Positions 9,330-17,414 of a stretch of DNA of 64,000 nucleotides are shown one piece after another. The number at the start of each line of letters is the position of its first letter. Position 1 is the stretch's first letter. The notes under the pieces are model-generated. The model did not search any database. It saw nothing but the letters and a program-made list of their open reading frames with translations, and was not told where the DNA came from. Where the stretch lies: the NCBI GenBank assembly GCA_002340355.1, contig DDLX01000017.1, positions 1 to 64,000 on the forward strand. Reading direction: 5' to 3'. A program made the position numbers and the translations under genes. The DNA is from Cytophagales bacterium UBA2561. Lineage in GTDB: Bacteria; Bacteroidota; Bacteroidia; Cytophagales; Thermoflexibacteraceae.

Positions 9330-10046
9330 ATGTATAAATTATTTAATTCTGTTTTTGTAATTTTTTGTTTTTTAATAATTTCTTGCTCTTCTGAAAAGAC
9401 TCCCAAAGAATCACAAGAAGCTGAAAATTCAACAAAAAACTCCATTGACAAAGTATCTGAACACAAATCTGAAACTTCGGAAGAAATGAAAGACAACCGT
9501 CCAATTATTTTGTTTTTGGGCAATAGTTTAACGGCTGGTTACGGTGTAGAAAAAAGTCAGGCTTTTCCTGCTCTAATTCAAGCAAAAATAGATTCGTTAA
9601 GTTTACATTATCAAGTCATTAATGCAGGTGTAAGTGGAGAAACTACCGCAGGAGGACGCGAAAAAGTGAATTGGTATTTAAAACAGAAACCAACTATCTT
9701 TATCTTAGAATTAGGTGGGAATGATGCTCTTAGAGGAATTAAGCCTACTGAAACTCGTGAAAATTTATCAGCAATCATCGAAATAGTACAAAGTCAATTT
9801 CCAAAGTGTAAAATTTTATTGGCAGGAATGGAAGCCCCGCCAAATATGGGAGATAATTATACTTTTGAATTCCGCAAAATTTATCCTGAGCTAGCGGAAA
9901 AATACCAAACGGCTCGAATCCCATTTTTATTAGATATTGTCGGAGGAAACCCTGAATTAAATCAAGCTGATGGAATTCATCCGACTGTTGAAGGTCATGA
10001 AATTTTAGCGGAAACAGTTTGGAAATATTTAAAAGACTTGTTATAA
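9330..10046 (+). CDS. TesA-like SGNH esterase/lysophospholipase lipoprotein
   Basis: A 238-residue SGNH hydrolase with a lipoprotein signal (lipobox LIISC, acylated Cys19), so it should be anchored in the periplasm or outer membrane. Block I is FLGNSLTAGYG with nucleophile Ser66, an Asn replacing the usual Asp of GDSL. Block II has NAGVSGET around 98-105, block III is GGND at 129-132, and block V is DGIHPT with Asp214 and His217. Relatives (E. coli TesA, arylesterases) cleave acyl thioesters and lysophospholipids. A 35-residue Ser/Lys/Glu-rich linker separates the lipid anchor from the enzyme. Confidence 0.88.
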   Translation: MYKLFNSVFVIFCFLIISCSSEKTPKESQEAENSTKNSIDKVSEHKSETSEEMKDNRPIILFLGNSLTAGYGVEKSQAFPALIQAKIDSLSLHYQVINAGVSGETTAGGREKVNWYLKQKPTIFILELGGNDALRGIKPTETRENLSAIIEIVQSQFPKCKILLAGMEAPPNMGDNYTFEFRKIYPELAEKYQTARIPFLLDIVGGNPELNQADGIHPTVEGHEILAETVWKYLKDLL

Positions 10047-10099
10047 ACTTACCTTAATGGATTGGTATTTTAATATTCAAAAAAATTCGAAATGAGAAA

Positions 10100-10116
10100 A
10101 CCCTATTTAATAGGGT
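10100..10116 (-). terminator. Possible terminator downstream of the serine dehydratase gene
   Basis: The palindrome ACCCTATT-N-AATAGGGT is followed on the minus strand by TTTTC. It lies about 135 bases past the sdaA stop, so it could end that transcript; the T-run is short. Confidence 0.4.
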
Positions 10117-10251
10117 CATCATCGTTTTCGACTTTTTATAAAGTGCAAATCTATTTCTAGTAAAGATTTCCATTGAGATTCATAATATTCACATCTTTCT
10201 GAAATAAAACACATAATTTTGAGACAGCATAGCTTCCTAAAGTACTAATAA

Positions 10252-11703
10252 TCAACATTCTGGTATATTTACAGAAACATTAACGGCTAATCCTCCATCC
10301 GAAGTTTCCTTATACTTAGAGTGCATATCTTGAGCCGTTTCCCACATGGTTTTGATAACACTATCTAAAGGAACTTTGGCATGATTGGCATCTCGGTCAA
10401 GTGCAATTTGGGCAGCAGTAATGGCTTTAATTGCTCCCATCGAATTTCGCTCAATACATGGAATTTGCACTAATCCAGCAATTGGGTCACAGGTCATTCC
10501 GAGATGATGTTCCATAGCAATTTCTGCTGCAATCTGGACTTGTTCAGGTGAACCACCCAAGCACTCAGTTAATGCACCTGCTGCCATCGCCGAGGATACC
10601 CCAATCTCTGCTTGACAACCTCCTGCAGCAGCGGAAATCGTAGCTCCTTTTTTGAAAAGGCTTCCAATTTCGCCTGCAGTTAGTAAAAATTGCACAATAC
10701 GTTCTGAATCTTCATTTTTTGCATTAAAAAGTACATCATAAGCCAACACTGCAGGGATTACGCCTGCCGCTCCATTGGTTGGAGCCGTAACGACTCTCTG
10801 AAAAGCAGCATTTTGTTCATTTACTGCCATCGCAAAACAGCTAATCTTTCGCAATAACTCAACAAATGATAATTTTTGATGTCGCATAATATCAAACCAT
10901 TCATCACAATTTTGATAAGTTGCATTCGGTGGCAGCAATTTTTGGTTCATTACAAAAGCACGGCGTTTGACCTGTAAACCACCAGGAAGGAAACCTTTCG
11001 TATGACATCCTTGATAGATACAATTTTTCATCACTGTCCAAATATTCAGTAATTCCACTTTGATTTTAGATGGTGAACGAAGTTTTTTTTCATTTTCCCA
11101 AACGACTTCTGAAACTCTTTGCTTGTTTTTTTTACACCAGTAAGCCAAATCTAATGCTGTCTCAATTGGGTATGGAAAAGATATTTCATCAAGGGAAGTT
11201 TCTGTCTCATTTTCTTTGACTACAAATCCACCACCAACCGAATAATAAGTATTTTCAATAATTGAATTATTTTTAAGCGAAATTCGAAAAGTCATACCAT
11301 TTGGATGATAGGGCAAATTTTTATTCATTAAAAATTTCATATCATATTGATAATCAAATGATAAATGATATTTTTGTCCTAAATATAATTTTTTAGACTT
11401 TTTAATTTGTTCAATTTTTATTGGTAATCTTTCGGTATCACAGATAACAGGGTCTTCTCCAAGAAGTCCTGCTAAAATAGCAAAATCAGTTCCGTGTCCA
11501 ACTCCTGTTTTAGCCAGAGAACCATATAATAAAACTTGGATTCGAGCAATTTGAGACAGCGGTTGCTTCTTCTGAAAGTCATAGATACAACGCAATGCTG
11601 CTCGCCAAGGACCCAAGGTATGCGAACTAGAAGGTCCTACACCAATTTTAAAAATATCAAAAACACTAATTCGTTCGGCTTTTTCAGGTTTGATTTGATG
11701 CAT
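10252..11703 (-). CDS. sdaA: Iron-sulfur L-serine ammonia-lyase (serine dehydratase)
   Basis: A 483-residue single-chain enzyme (beta and alpha parts fused) converting L-serine to pyruvate and ammonia with a [4Fe-4S] cluster. The N-terminus has the beta-domain signature VFDIFKIGVGPSSSHT. The cluster cysteines are Cys363 (GGCQAEIG), Cys405 (MTCDPIAG) and Cys416 (QIPCIERN), with the 42 and 11 spacing of the family. The last residue is Cys483 (NIPEC), matching the C-terminal tail cysteine that fills the active site as a fourth ligand in the Legionella enzyme. It is a single gene, convergent with the esterase lipoprotein gene. Confidence 0.95.
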   Translation of the reverse strand: MHQIKPEKAERISVFDIFKIGVGPSSSHTLGPWRAALRCIYDFQKKQPLSQIARIQVLLYGSLAKTGVGHGTDFAILAGLLGEDPVICDTERLPIKIEQIKKSKKLYLGQKYHLSFDYQYDMKFLMNKNLPYHPNGMTFRISLKNNSIIENTYYSVGGGFVVKENETETSLDEISFPYPIETALDLAYWCKKNKQRVSEVVWENEKKLRSPSKIKVELLNIWTVMKNCIYQGCHTKGFLPGGLQVKRRAFVMNQKLLPPNATYQNCDEWFDIMRHQKLSFVELLRKISCFAMAVNEQNAAFQRVVTAPTNGAAGVIPAVLAYDVLFNAKNEDSERIVQFLLTAGEIGSLFKKGATISAAAGGCQAEIGVSSAMAAGALTECLGGSPEQVQIAAEIAMEHHLGMTCDPIAGLVQIPCIERNSMGAIKAITAAQIALDRDANHAKVPLDSVIKTMWETAQDMHSKYKETSDGGLAVNVSVNIPEC

Positions 11704-11852
11704 AATTTAAGACAGTTATATTAAGTATTGTATTAGAAAAATACTATTTGTTTTTTATAACTCAATTAAGATAAAAAGGGCTATCAAATTCCAAAAAATG
11801 ACTATGTTCGCCTTCCATAAACATCACAATAAACATTTAAAATTAAAAATTA

Positions 11853-12779
11853 ATGCAAAATACAGATACCATTCTGATGGTACGTCCTGCTCATTTTGGA
11901 CGAAATTCGCAGACATTAAATAGCAATGCTTTCCAACAAAAAACATCTGATACAAGTCATGAAATTCATCAAAAAGCACTAGAAGAATTTGATAGCTTTG
12001 TTCATAAACTACGGGAAAATAATATTAATGTCATTCAAATTATGGATAAACCTGAACCACATACTCCTGATGCGATTTTTCCGAATAATTGGATTACATT
12101 TCATCAAAATGGTACAGTAATTTTTTATCCGATGGAAGCTCAAAATCGCCGTTGGGAACGCCGTAGAAGTATCTTGCAACTAATTGAAGATGAGTTTATT
12201 ATTAAGAATGAAATTGATTTATCACATTATGAAGAAAGTGGTAAATTTTTGGAAGGAACAGGCAGTATGATTTTAGACCGTGAAAATAAAATTGCTTATG
12301 CTTGTTATTCTTCACGAACAGCTCAAGAAGTTTTAGATGATTTTCATCAAAAAATGGGTTATGAAATTGTTCTTTTTGATGCTGTTGATAGTCAAGGAAA
12401 GGCAATCTATCATACAAATGTTATGATGTCTGTGGCGAAAGAATATGTCATGATTGGAATGGATTGTTTATTACAAAAGCCTGATAAAGAAAAGGTTCAA
12501 CAAATAATCGAAAAAACAGATAAAGAAATTATTGAGCTTTCACAAGACCAAATTCAACAGTTTGCAGGCAATACACTTGAAATTCTCAACCAGTTAGGTG
12601 AACGAATTTTAGTAATGTCCGAACGAGCTTATCATTCTTTAACCCAAGAGCAAATTCAAAAAATAGAAAAATCAGCCAAAATAGTACATTCTCCACTTTA
12701 TACGATTGAAGATAATGGAGGAGGAAGTGCAAGGTGTATGATTGCGGAAATTTTTTTACCTAAAAAACATCTCCTTTAA
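11853..12779 (+). CDS. ctlX: CtlX-type citrulline/arginine deiminase-superfamily hydrolase
   Basis: A 308-residue member of the guanidino-group-modifying superfamily, closest in layout to citrulline-ureidohydrolase CtlX (citrulline to ornithine, CO2 and ammonia). Visible elements are the opening LMVRPAHFGRN, the substrate-binding PDAIFPNNW segment, EGTGSMILDR, the catalytic His in YHTNVMMSV, and the nucleophile Cys295 in GGGSARCMIAE. Family assignment is firm. The choice of citrulline over arginine as substrate is inferred from family resemblance. No arc or other ornithine gene is adjacent. Confidence 0.85.
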   Translation: MQNTDTILMVRPAHFGRNSQTLNSNAFQQKTSDTSHEIHQKALEEFDSFVHKLRENNINVIQIMDKPEPHTPDAIFPNNWITFHQNGTVIFYPMEAQNRRWERRRSILQLIEDEFIIKNEIDLSHYEESGKFLEGTGSMILDRENKIAYACYSSRTAQEVLDDFHQKMGYEIVLFDAVDSQGKAIYHTNVMMSVAKEYVMIGMDCLLQKPDKEKVQQIIEKTDKEIIELSQDQIQQFAGNTLEILNQLGERILVMSERAYHSLTQEQIQKIEKSAKIVHSPLYTIEDNGGGSARCMIAEIFLPKKHLL

Positions 12780-12805
12780 GAACTATTTTATCTATTTTAG
12801 GCTCA

Positions 12806-12842
12806 TGAGACTTGCCAATTTTTCAAAAATTGGCAAGTCTCA
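12806..12842. repeat. Perfect palindrome with AGACTTGCC arms
   Basis: Two 18-base arms starting TGAGACTTGCCAAT are perfectly complementary around one central base. It lies 27 bases past the ctlX stop, so it can act as a terminator hairpin for that gene. The outer arm AGACTTGC is shared with the different hairpin that ends hyaC at 16597-16633, which suggests a dispersed hairpin family. Confidence 0.7.
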
Positions 12843-12897
12843 CATTTTAAAGTATACAGATTATTATAAATTATATAATATATTAACTTTTAAAAAA

Positions 12898-13713
12898 GTG
12901 GGTGAATTAGTTCTAATTTTAATTTCTATTTTATCATTCTCTTCTTTATCTGCTCAAACCCTTAACGGTCGAATTGTAGATAGTTTAAGTGTTCCTATTC
13001 CGTATGTAAATATTGGGATTAAGGGGCAAAATATTGGAACGGTATCGGACGAAAATGGCTATTTCAGTTTAGAATTACCGACCTTAAAGGAAAATTCTAA
13101 GATTATTATATCTAATATTCAATACTTGCCCAAAGAATACACGGTTAAAGATTTTATTAGTCTGATAAATCTAAAAAAACAAATCATTTTAGATGAAAAT
13201 AAGCAAGTCCTTGAAGAAGTGGTCGTTACTTCCCAAAAACTCAAAAAAGATAATTTGGGTAATAAGGTTACTTCTTCGATGATAGAAGCTGGTTTTAAAA
13301 ATAATGCTTTAGGAAGTGAAGTTGGTGTCAAAATCAAGATAAAGCATAAACCTACCTATATTGATTCATTTAACTTTTCCATTACTTCTTGTGAATACGA
13401 TTCACTTTTTTTTCGATTAAATATTTATGATATAAAGGATGGTATGCCTCACAAAAACTTACTTTCCAAAAATATCTACTTTTCAAGTAATGTAAAAAAA
13501 GGCAAAGTCTCTATTGATTTAACAGAGTACGATATAGTAATTAATAAAGATATAATTATAACTATTGAATATATTAAGGAACTTGGTCAAGGAAAATTAA
13601 ACTTTTCGGCGGGTTTGCTTGGCAAGAAAGTTTATCATAGGCAAACCAGCTTTAGCGAATGGGAAAAAACAGGACTGATAAGTCTTGGGTTCAATGTGGA
13701 TGTGAGGTACTAA
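12898..13713 (+). CDS. Secreted CarboxypepD_reg-like domain protein
   Basis: The frame is open from 12742, but its first part overlaps ctlX and the palindrome, so the start is uncertain. I place it at the GTG at 12898, just before the signal peptide hydrophobic core; this gives about 271 residues. After the cleavage site (SLSA-Q) comes a carboxypeptidase regulatory-like beta sandwich: LNGRIVDSLSVPIPYVNIGI, then GTVSDENGYFSLELP. This is the domain seen at the N-terminus of SusC-type and other envelope proteins. The remaining 150 residues are beta-rich and not recognised. It is probably periplasmic or surface-exposed. Confidence 0.7.
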   Translation: MGELVLILISILSFSSLSAQTLNGRIVDSLSVPIPYVNIGIKGQNIGTVSDENGYFSLELPTLKENSKIIISNIQYLPKEYTVKDFISLINLKKQIILDENKQVLEEVVVTSQKLKKDNLGNKVTSSMIEAGFKNNALGSEVGVKIKIKHKPTYIDSFNFSITSCEYDSLFFRLNIYDIKDGMPHKNLLSKNIYFSSNVKKGKVSIDLTEYDIVINKDIIITIEYIKELGQGKLNFSAGLLGKKVYHRQTSFSEWEKTGLISLGFNVDVRY

Positions 13714-13714
13714 T

Positions 13715-13866
13715 AAAAAGACCTGCCGAGTAAGAGAAACTCAACAAGTCTTTGTATGTCAATTTAGAAATAGAATTAAACCAATTCTTTCTTTTTCTTC
13801 TTGTTTTTTTGTTGCTCTTTGGTGTGTTTTATCTAGCCTTCACTCATAAATTTCCAACCTCCGAAC
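13715..13866. repeat. Left copy of a 152-bp direct repeat
   Basis: This segment matches 16595-16746 at 148 of 152 positions (differences at 13744, 13829, 13832 and 13833), with a fixed offset of 2,880 bases. The right copy is the terminator plus the last coding bases of hyaC; this left copy is the duplicate. The pair brackets the accessory island. Confidence 0.95.
13776..13866 (-). pseudogene. Remnant of the hyaC 3' end
   Basis: Reading leftward, these 91 bases encode the last part of the hydrogenase cytochrome b subunit (FGGWKFMSEG), then an in-frame TAG at the position where intact hyaC reads Tyr-Val-Glu. The lysine-rich tail and natural stop follow. It has no start and no upstream body, so it is a dead fragment. 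Confidence 0.9.
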
Positions 13867-13944
13867 TATCATTTTGATAAAGATTGAAAGTTGCTAATTT
13901 TAGTAAGATTTACTAATTTGCCTACAAATTAACTCATTAATTAC

Positions 13945-14469
13945 ATGAAAAGTCACCGTCAAATCTTGGAAGAGAAATTAGCTTTTTTGTTACGAGAAGA
14001 AGCCATTACGAGTGACCCACTCAGAAAATTTGAGTTAAAACAACGAATTTCTGAACTACAAAACCAACTAAATGCCATGCCAAAGCCTAAAAACACAAAT
14101 GACGGTCAATCTCAAGAAAATAAGCAAAAATCATTACTAGGATTTTTGAAGTCCTTAAGCAAAAAGGATATAATAAACGGAGTAGTTGCAGGTATAATAA
14201 CAACAATTATTATCTCATGTTTTATAATTTTTTATGAAACAATAGTAATTTATTTTGATAAAGATTCGCCAATCCACGAAGAAGTAAGTCTGAAATTTGA
14301 TAAAAATAGTTGGGAAGCAAAATTTGAAGAAGATTCGAATAATTGTTATTGTTCTGATGGCGAAATAGAAATCATAGCATCGTATGAAAAAGACATAACT
14401 GGTATCAGCATATGCAAACACAAAGATACACCTGTATTGAATATGGACTACTTTACCCTACTAAAATAA
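13945..14469 (+). pseudogene. Membrane protein with effector-associated-domain-like N-terminus, truncated by an IS
   Basis: The frame encodes 174 residues, but its last seven codons are IS terminal-repeat sequence, so the native 3' end is lost at 14448. Residues 5-45 (EKLAFLLREEAITSDPLRKF and the helix after it, ISELQNQL) form a helical hairpin that resembles the short adaptor domains found on TIR, caspase and NACHT proteins in bacterial conflict systems. A linker follows, then one membrane span at about 75-97, then an unrecognised acidic domain with a CYC pair. The family reading is from pattern memory and is moderate. A start at the ATG at 13945 is well placed after the direct repeat. Confidence 0.6.
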
Positions 14470-14491
14470 ATTAGGTTTTAGAATTAAAAAG

Positions 14492-14540
14492 AAAAAGTGT
14501 AATTTTGAAGATTGCGACACCATCAAAAACTACACTTTTT
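14492..14540 (+). promoter_or_regulatory. Hairpin over the transposase start
   Basis: AAAAAGTGTA...TTTTGA at 14492-14508 pairs with TCAAAA...TACACTTTTT at 14523-14540, enclosing the TTG at 14512. Several IS4-type elements use such a structure to block translation of read-through transcripts; here that role is inferred. Confidence 0.55.
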
Positions 14541-15676
14541 CAATGAAAAATTTTTCAGGAGTAAAGTTAGGGAAATTTTTGAAGAGTTTCCCCTTGTCCA
14601 AAATTTAGCTCGTCAAAAATGTCTTTTTGACCTGACATTAGGTATTCTAAAAAGTAGAAAAGTACAATTAGGCGAAATCGCTTATGCCGTCCAAACGGGT
14701 GAAGATGTTCGTTTGATTAAAAGTATTATTCATCGTTTTGAAGACTTTTTTCGAGAAGTAGATTTGAACTACGAAATCCTTGCCCTATGCTTTCTTTTTT
14801 GCTTGGGAGAAAAGGGAAAAATTCGATTGTGTTTAGATCGAACGGAGTGGGATTTTGGGCGTTGTCAAGTCAATATTTTGATGCTGACGGCTTCTTGTGG
14901 CGAAGTTCAAGTTCCATTATTTTGGGAATTATTAGATAATAAAAGTGGAAACTCTAATACGATTCAGCGTATCAATTTGGTTCAAAAAGTGCTTGATTTG
15001 ATTGGGGTAAAACGGATTAGTATTTTGATAGCCGACAGAGAATTTATAGGACATCAATGGCTTAAATATCTGAAAAGCAACGGTATTAATTTTTGTGTGC
15101 GTGTTCCCAAACATCACAATATCATCTTAAAAGATGGAAGTAGTTACAAAGCAGAAGCGCTTTTAAAAAAGCATCCAGAATGCTTTTTTTCTGAGGCGAT
15201 GGTCGATAATATTTGGGTGAGTGTTTATTTGAAGCAATTAAAAGGAGATGAGATACTATTCTTGATTGGTTTGGTGAAAGAAGCTGCCTTTTTGCCTCAA
15301 ATTTATCGAAAACGATGGCAAATAGAATGTTTTTTTCAGCATCTAATAAGGACGAGGATTTGACATCGAAAGCACTCATATGCAATGTTTGAAAAAACTC
15401 AAAATGTTGATTGGGTTAGTCGGAATTGCTTCAACATTATGTCAAGTATATGGTGTCTATCATCATGAAAAAGTACAAAAAATCAAAACTAAAAAACATG
15501 GCTATAAAGTCAAAAGTTTTGCTCGTGTTGGCTTAGATAAATGGCGATGGATTTTCAAGCAAACCCCTGAATATTTTGAAACATTTATTGATAAATTTAT
15601 TCGATATTTACTAAGGCAAAAACATAAATATATTCAAAAATACCAACTTTTTAATTGCTTATTTTCAAGCAGTTAA
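14512..15676 (+). pseudogene. IS4-family DDE transposase, frameshifted
   Basis: The first part (14512-15363) encodes 283 residues from a TTG. It has catalytic Asp109 (CLDRTEWDFG), Asp175 (IADREFIG) and Glu272 in the Y-(2)-R-(3)-E signature YRKRWQIECFFQHL. The normal continuation, GFDIESTHM and then QCLKKLKML, follows in the next frame and runs to 15676 (LFNCLFSSS). A one-base gain at about 15348-15356 separates the two. Joined, they give about 388 residues, a normal IS4 length. No slippery A or T run is at the junction, so I read it as an inactivating mutation. The whole DDE triad is encoded before the shift. Confidence 0.85.
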
Positions 15677-15696
15677 AAAAATAGTAGGGTAGAGTA

Positions 15697-15810
15697 GTAT
15701 TGGACTTTACTTATAGGAAATTTATTCCATTTACAATCACTATCTGTTTGTGCTTCAATTGAGGGGAGCAAAAAGAGTAAAAGCGAGCAAGTAATAACGG
15801 TAATTTTCAT
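15697..15810 (-). pseudogene. 5' fragment of a secreted-protein gene cut by the IS
   Basis: From the ATG at 15808-15810, reading leftward, there is a typical signal peptide, MKITVITCSLLLFLLPSIEA, then QTDSDCKWNKFPISKV. The frame then runs into the IS right end and stops within it. The left flank of the IS does not continue this protein convincingly, which suggests that flanking DNA was deleted. Confidence 0.5.
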
Positions 15811-15895
15811 CTTTTCAATGTTTTGAATAGTAAATACTTAAAGGTATATTTTTTCGCTATAAAAGTCAAATAAAAAGCATTTACCAAAAAAATGA

Positions 15896-15903
15896 TATCT
15901 TTG
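15896..15903 (+). promoter_or_regulatory. Bacteroidota-type -7 element for the HNH gene
   Basis: TATCTTTG matches the TAnnTTTG consensus and ends 18 bases before the ATG at 15922. No good TTTG -33 element is seen. Confidence 0.4.
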
Positions 15904-15921
15904 TAACTAAAATTTACTCCT

Positions 15922-16158
15922 ATGGGCTGGAAATACAAAACAGGAACTTGCAAACGTTGTGATTTTGAAGGCTATGTCAATGACCATCATATTGTCCCTA
16001 AATGTGTCAAGAGAAAAGATAATAAGGACACTGTTCGCTTATGTTTAAATTGTCATGTTGCTCTTCATGAATTACTACCTGATGAGCCACAAGACGAAGA
16101 TTTTTACAAAGAATTCACAGAAAAATGGATAGAAGACTATCGAAAATCTAAAAAATAA
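15922..16158 (+). CDS. Small HNH-motif protein
   Basis: A 78-residue protein with the zinc-finger-like HNH layout: Cys10-x2-Cys13, the catalytic DHHIVPK segment at 21-27, and a second pair in LCLNCH followed by LHE. HNH proteins of this size are nucleases or nicking enzymes, often in mobile elements, and bind one metal in a beta-beta-alpha fold. The next gene starts four bases after its stop, so the two are probably one unit within the accessory island. Its target is unknown. Confidence 0.8.
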   Translation: MGWKYKTGTCKRCDFEGYVNDHHIVPKCVKRKDNKDTVRLCLNCHVALHELLPDEPQDEDFYKEFTEKWIEDYRKSKK

Positions 16159-16162
16159 AACA

Positions 16163-16594
16163 ATGAAAAAAGTAGGCGAAGTTTTATTAGATTCGGGTGT
16201 ATTGGTTTTGGGAGATTTGATTCATGTCCAAAAAATCAAACCTTCTGTTCATTCTACACCCAGAGTTTTTCAGGACACCCAAACAAAAATAAAATATACT
16301 CAGAGTACTGATTTTCAAAAATTTACAGATATTTTATTTGAAGAAAAAAGTGTAAATGAATTATTGAAAGAAGGACGTTTAGAAGAAATTTTTCCAACCT
16401 CTAATCAGGAACTTTCCAGCTCTATGATTCTACAAGGCTTAGAAAAAGGCTTCAATCAAGTTGATTTTGAAAATGGAGAAAAAGGAAAAGCCTTTGCCGT
16501 TTTATTACCCGAAGGAACATTTGAGGTTTTAGCACAAGTCGGCGAAAATGGTATTGAAAAAATCACCTTAGATTTTACCAAAAAAAATCAATAA
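16163..16594 (+). CDS. Unrecognised protein paired with the HNH gene
   Basis: A 143-residue soluble protein that I do not recognise. It has a beta-rich N-terminus (KVGEVLLDSGVLVLGDLI), a helical middle (FEEKSVNELLKEGRLEEIF) and a C-terminal beta part (KAFAVLLPEGTFEVLAQVG). It starts four bases after the HNH stop, and its stop lies against the right direct-repeat copy. The tight spacing suggests joint expression with the HNH protein, perhaps as partner or inhibitor; that is inference only. Confidence 0.65.
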   Translation: MKKVGEVLLDSGVLVLGDLIHVQKIKPSVHSTPRVFQDTQTKIKYTQSTDFQKFTDILFEEKSVNELLKEGRLEEIFPTSNQELSSSMILQGLEKGFNQVDFENGEKGKAFAVLLPEGTFEVLAQVGENGIEKITLDFTKKNQ

Positions 16595-16633
16595 AAAAAG
16601 ACCTGCCGAGTAAGAGAAACTCAGCAAGTCTTT
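16590..16633 (-). terminator. Intrinsic terminator of hyaABC
   Basis: Arms AAAGACCTGCCGAG and CTCAGCAAGTCTTT form a hairpin, followed on the minus strand by TTTTTTTATT. It lies just past the hyaC stop. The same hairpin, with one arm mutated, recurs in the left direct-repeat copy at 13717-13753. Confidence 0.8.
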
Positions 16634-16746
16634 GTATGTCAATTTAGAAATAGAATTAAACCAATTCTTTCTTTTTCTTCTTGTTTTTTTGTTGCTCTTT
16701 GGTGTGTTCTACGTAGCCTTCACTCATAAATTTCCAACCTCCGAAC
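16595..16746. repeat. Right copy of the 152-bp direct repeat
   Basis: This copy contains the hyaC terminator and the last 30 codons of intact hyaC. It is 97% identical to 13715-13866. Confidence 0.95.
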
Positions 16747-17396
16747 ATCGAAGAAACTTCTCCATTACCTTCTACGTAATCGTGATACATCACCAAATAA
16801 ACATGAACTACTGTAAACAGAATCGTAACCCAAGTCGCAACATGGTGAATATGTCGAACTTGAGCATCTCCACCAAACATATGAGGCACCCAGTCAAACA
16901 TCTGAGGTAAGAACCATGTACTCATATCGGCATATAAACCAAATCCTGTAACAATACTCACCATAAAAACGAAGAACATTCCGAAGTAAACCAGCCCTGC
17001 CATTGCGTTATGACCAGCCGTATGATACCCTTTGCGTTTGTCCTTAATCATCAAAATATCTACCTTCAACACACTCCAGATGCGTTCAAAAAAGTGTATA
17101 TTCGTAGGAATAAAACTTTTCCAACTGGCATAACGATTTCCAACAAATCCCCAATACAATCGGAAAATAAAATTGAAGACAAAAATATAGGCACTTACAA
17201 AATGAATATGTCGAACCCAACCCATCAAATACCGTAATGAAGCCTCATCACTTGACTGAATGGCTGGAGGGTTTGCAATCCAAAACCCCGTAGCAACCAA
17301 TACGACCAATACTAAAGCATTGACCCAGTGGTAAACTCGTACGGGCAACTCCCAAACAAAGACCCGCTTTAAATTACTTGCATTCGATTTTTGCAT
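16656..17396 (-). CDS. hyaC: [NiFe]-hydrogenase b-type cytochrome subunit
   Basis: A 246-residue membrane protein with four hydrophobic spans and the histidines that ligate two b haems (VRVYHWVNAL near residue 20, VRHIHFVSAYIF near 62, RHIHHVATWV and VVHVYLVMYHDY near 185-210). In group 1 hydrogenases this subunit takes electrons from the small subunit and passes them to the quinone pool. The C-terminus is an unusual lysine-rich tail (KNKKKKKELV). It is the last gene of hyaABC, 18 bases after hyaB. Its 3' end is duplicated at 13776-13866. Confidence 0.95.
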   Translation of the reverse strand: MQKSNASNLKRVFVWELPVRVYHWVNALVLVVLVATGFWIANPPAIQSSDEASLRYLMGWVRHIHFVSAYIFVFNFIFRLYWGFVGNRYASWKSFIPTNIHFFERIWSVLKVDILMIKDKRKGYHTAGHNAMAGLVYFGMFFVFMVSIVTGFGLYADMSTWFLPQMFDWVPHMFGGDAQVRHIHHVATWVTILFTVVHVYLVMYHDYVEGNGEVSSMFGGWKFMSEGYVEHTKEQQKNKKKKKELV

Positions 17397-17414
17397 GACT
17401 TTGAGGGATTAAAT

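Larger units (their letters stand above)
14449..15696 (+). mobile_element. IS4-family insertion sequence, 1,248 bp
   Basis: The ends carry imperfect terminal inverted repeats, TACTTTACCCTACTA at 14449 and the complement of TACTCTACCCTACTA ending at 15696 (one mismatch in 15). Between them is one DDE transposase gene with a frameshift. The flanks AATATGGAC and GTATTGGAC share only TGGAC, so a clean target-site duplication is not evident and the insertion may be old or rearranged. The same repeat bounds a MITE at 34713-34910. Confidence 0.88.

Noticed and set aside
14512..15676. Programmed -1/+1 frameshifting in the transposase.
   Set aside because: The junction near 15350 has no slippery homopolymer, and IS4 transposases are usually single-frame. 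A plain one-base gain explains it.
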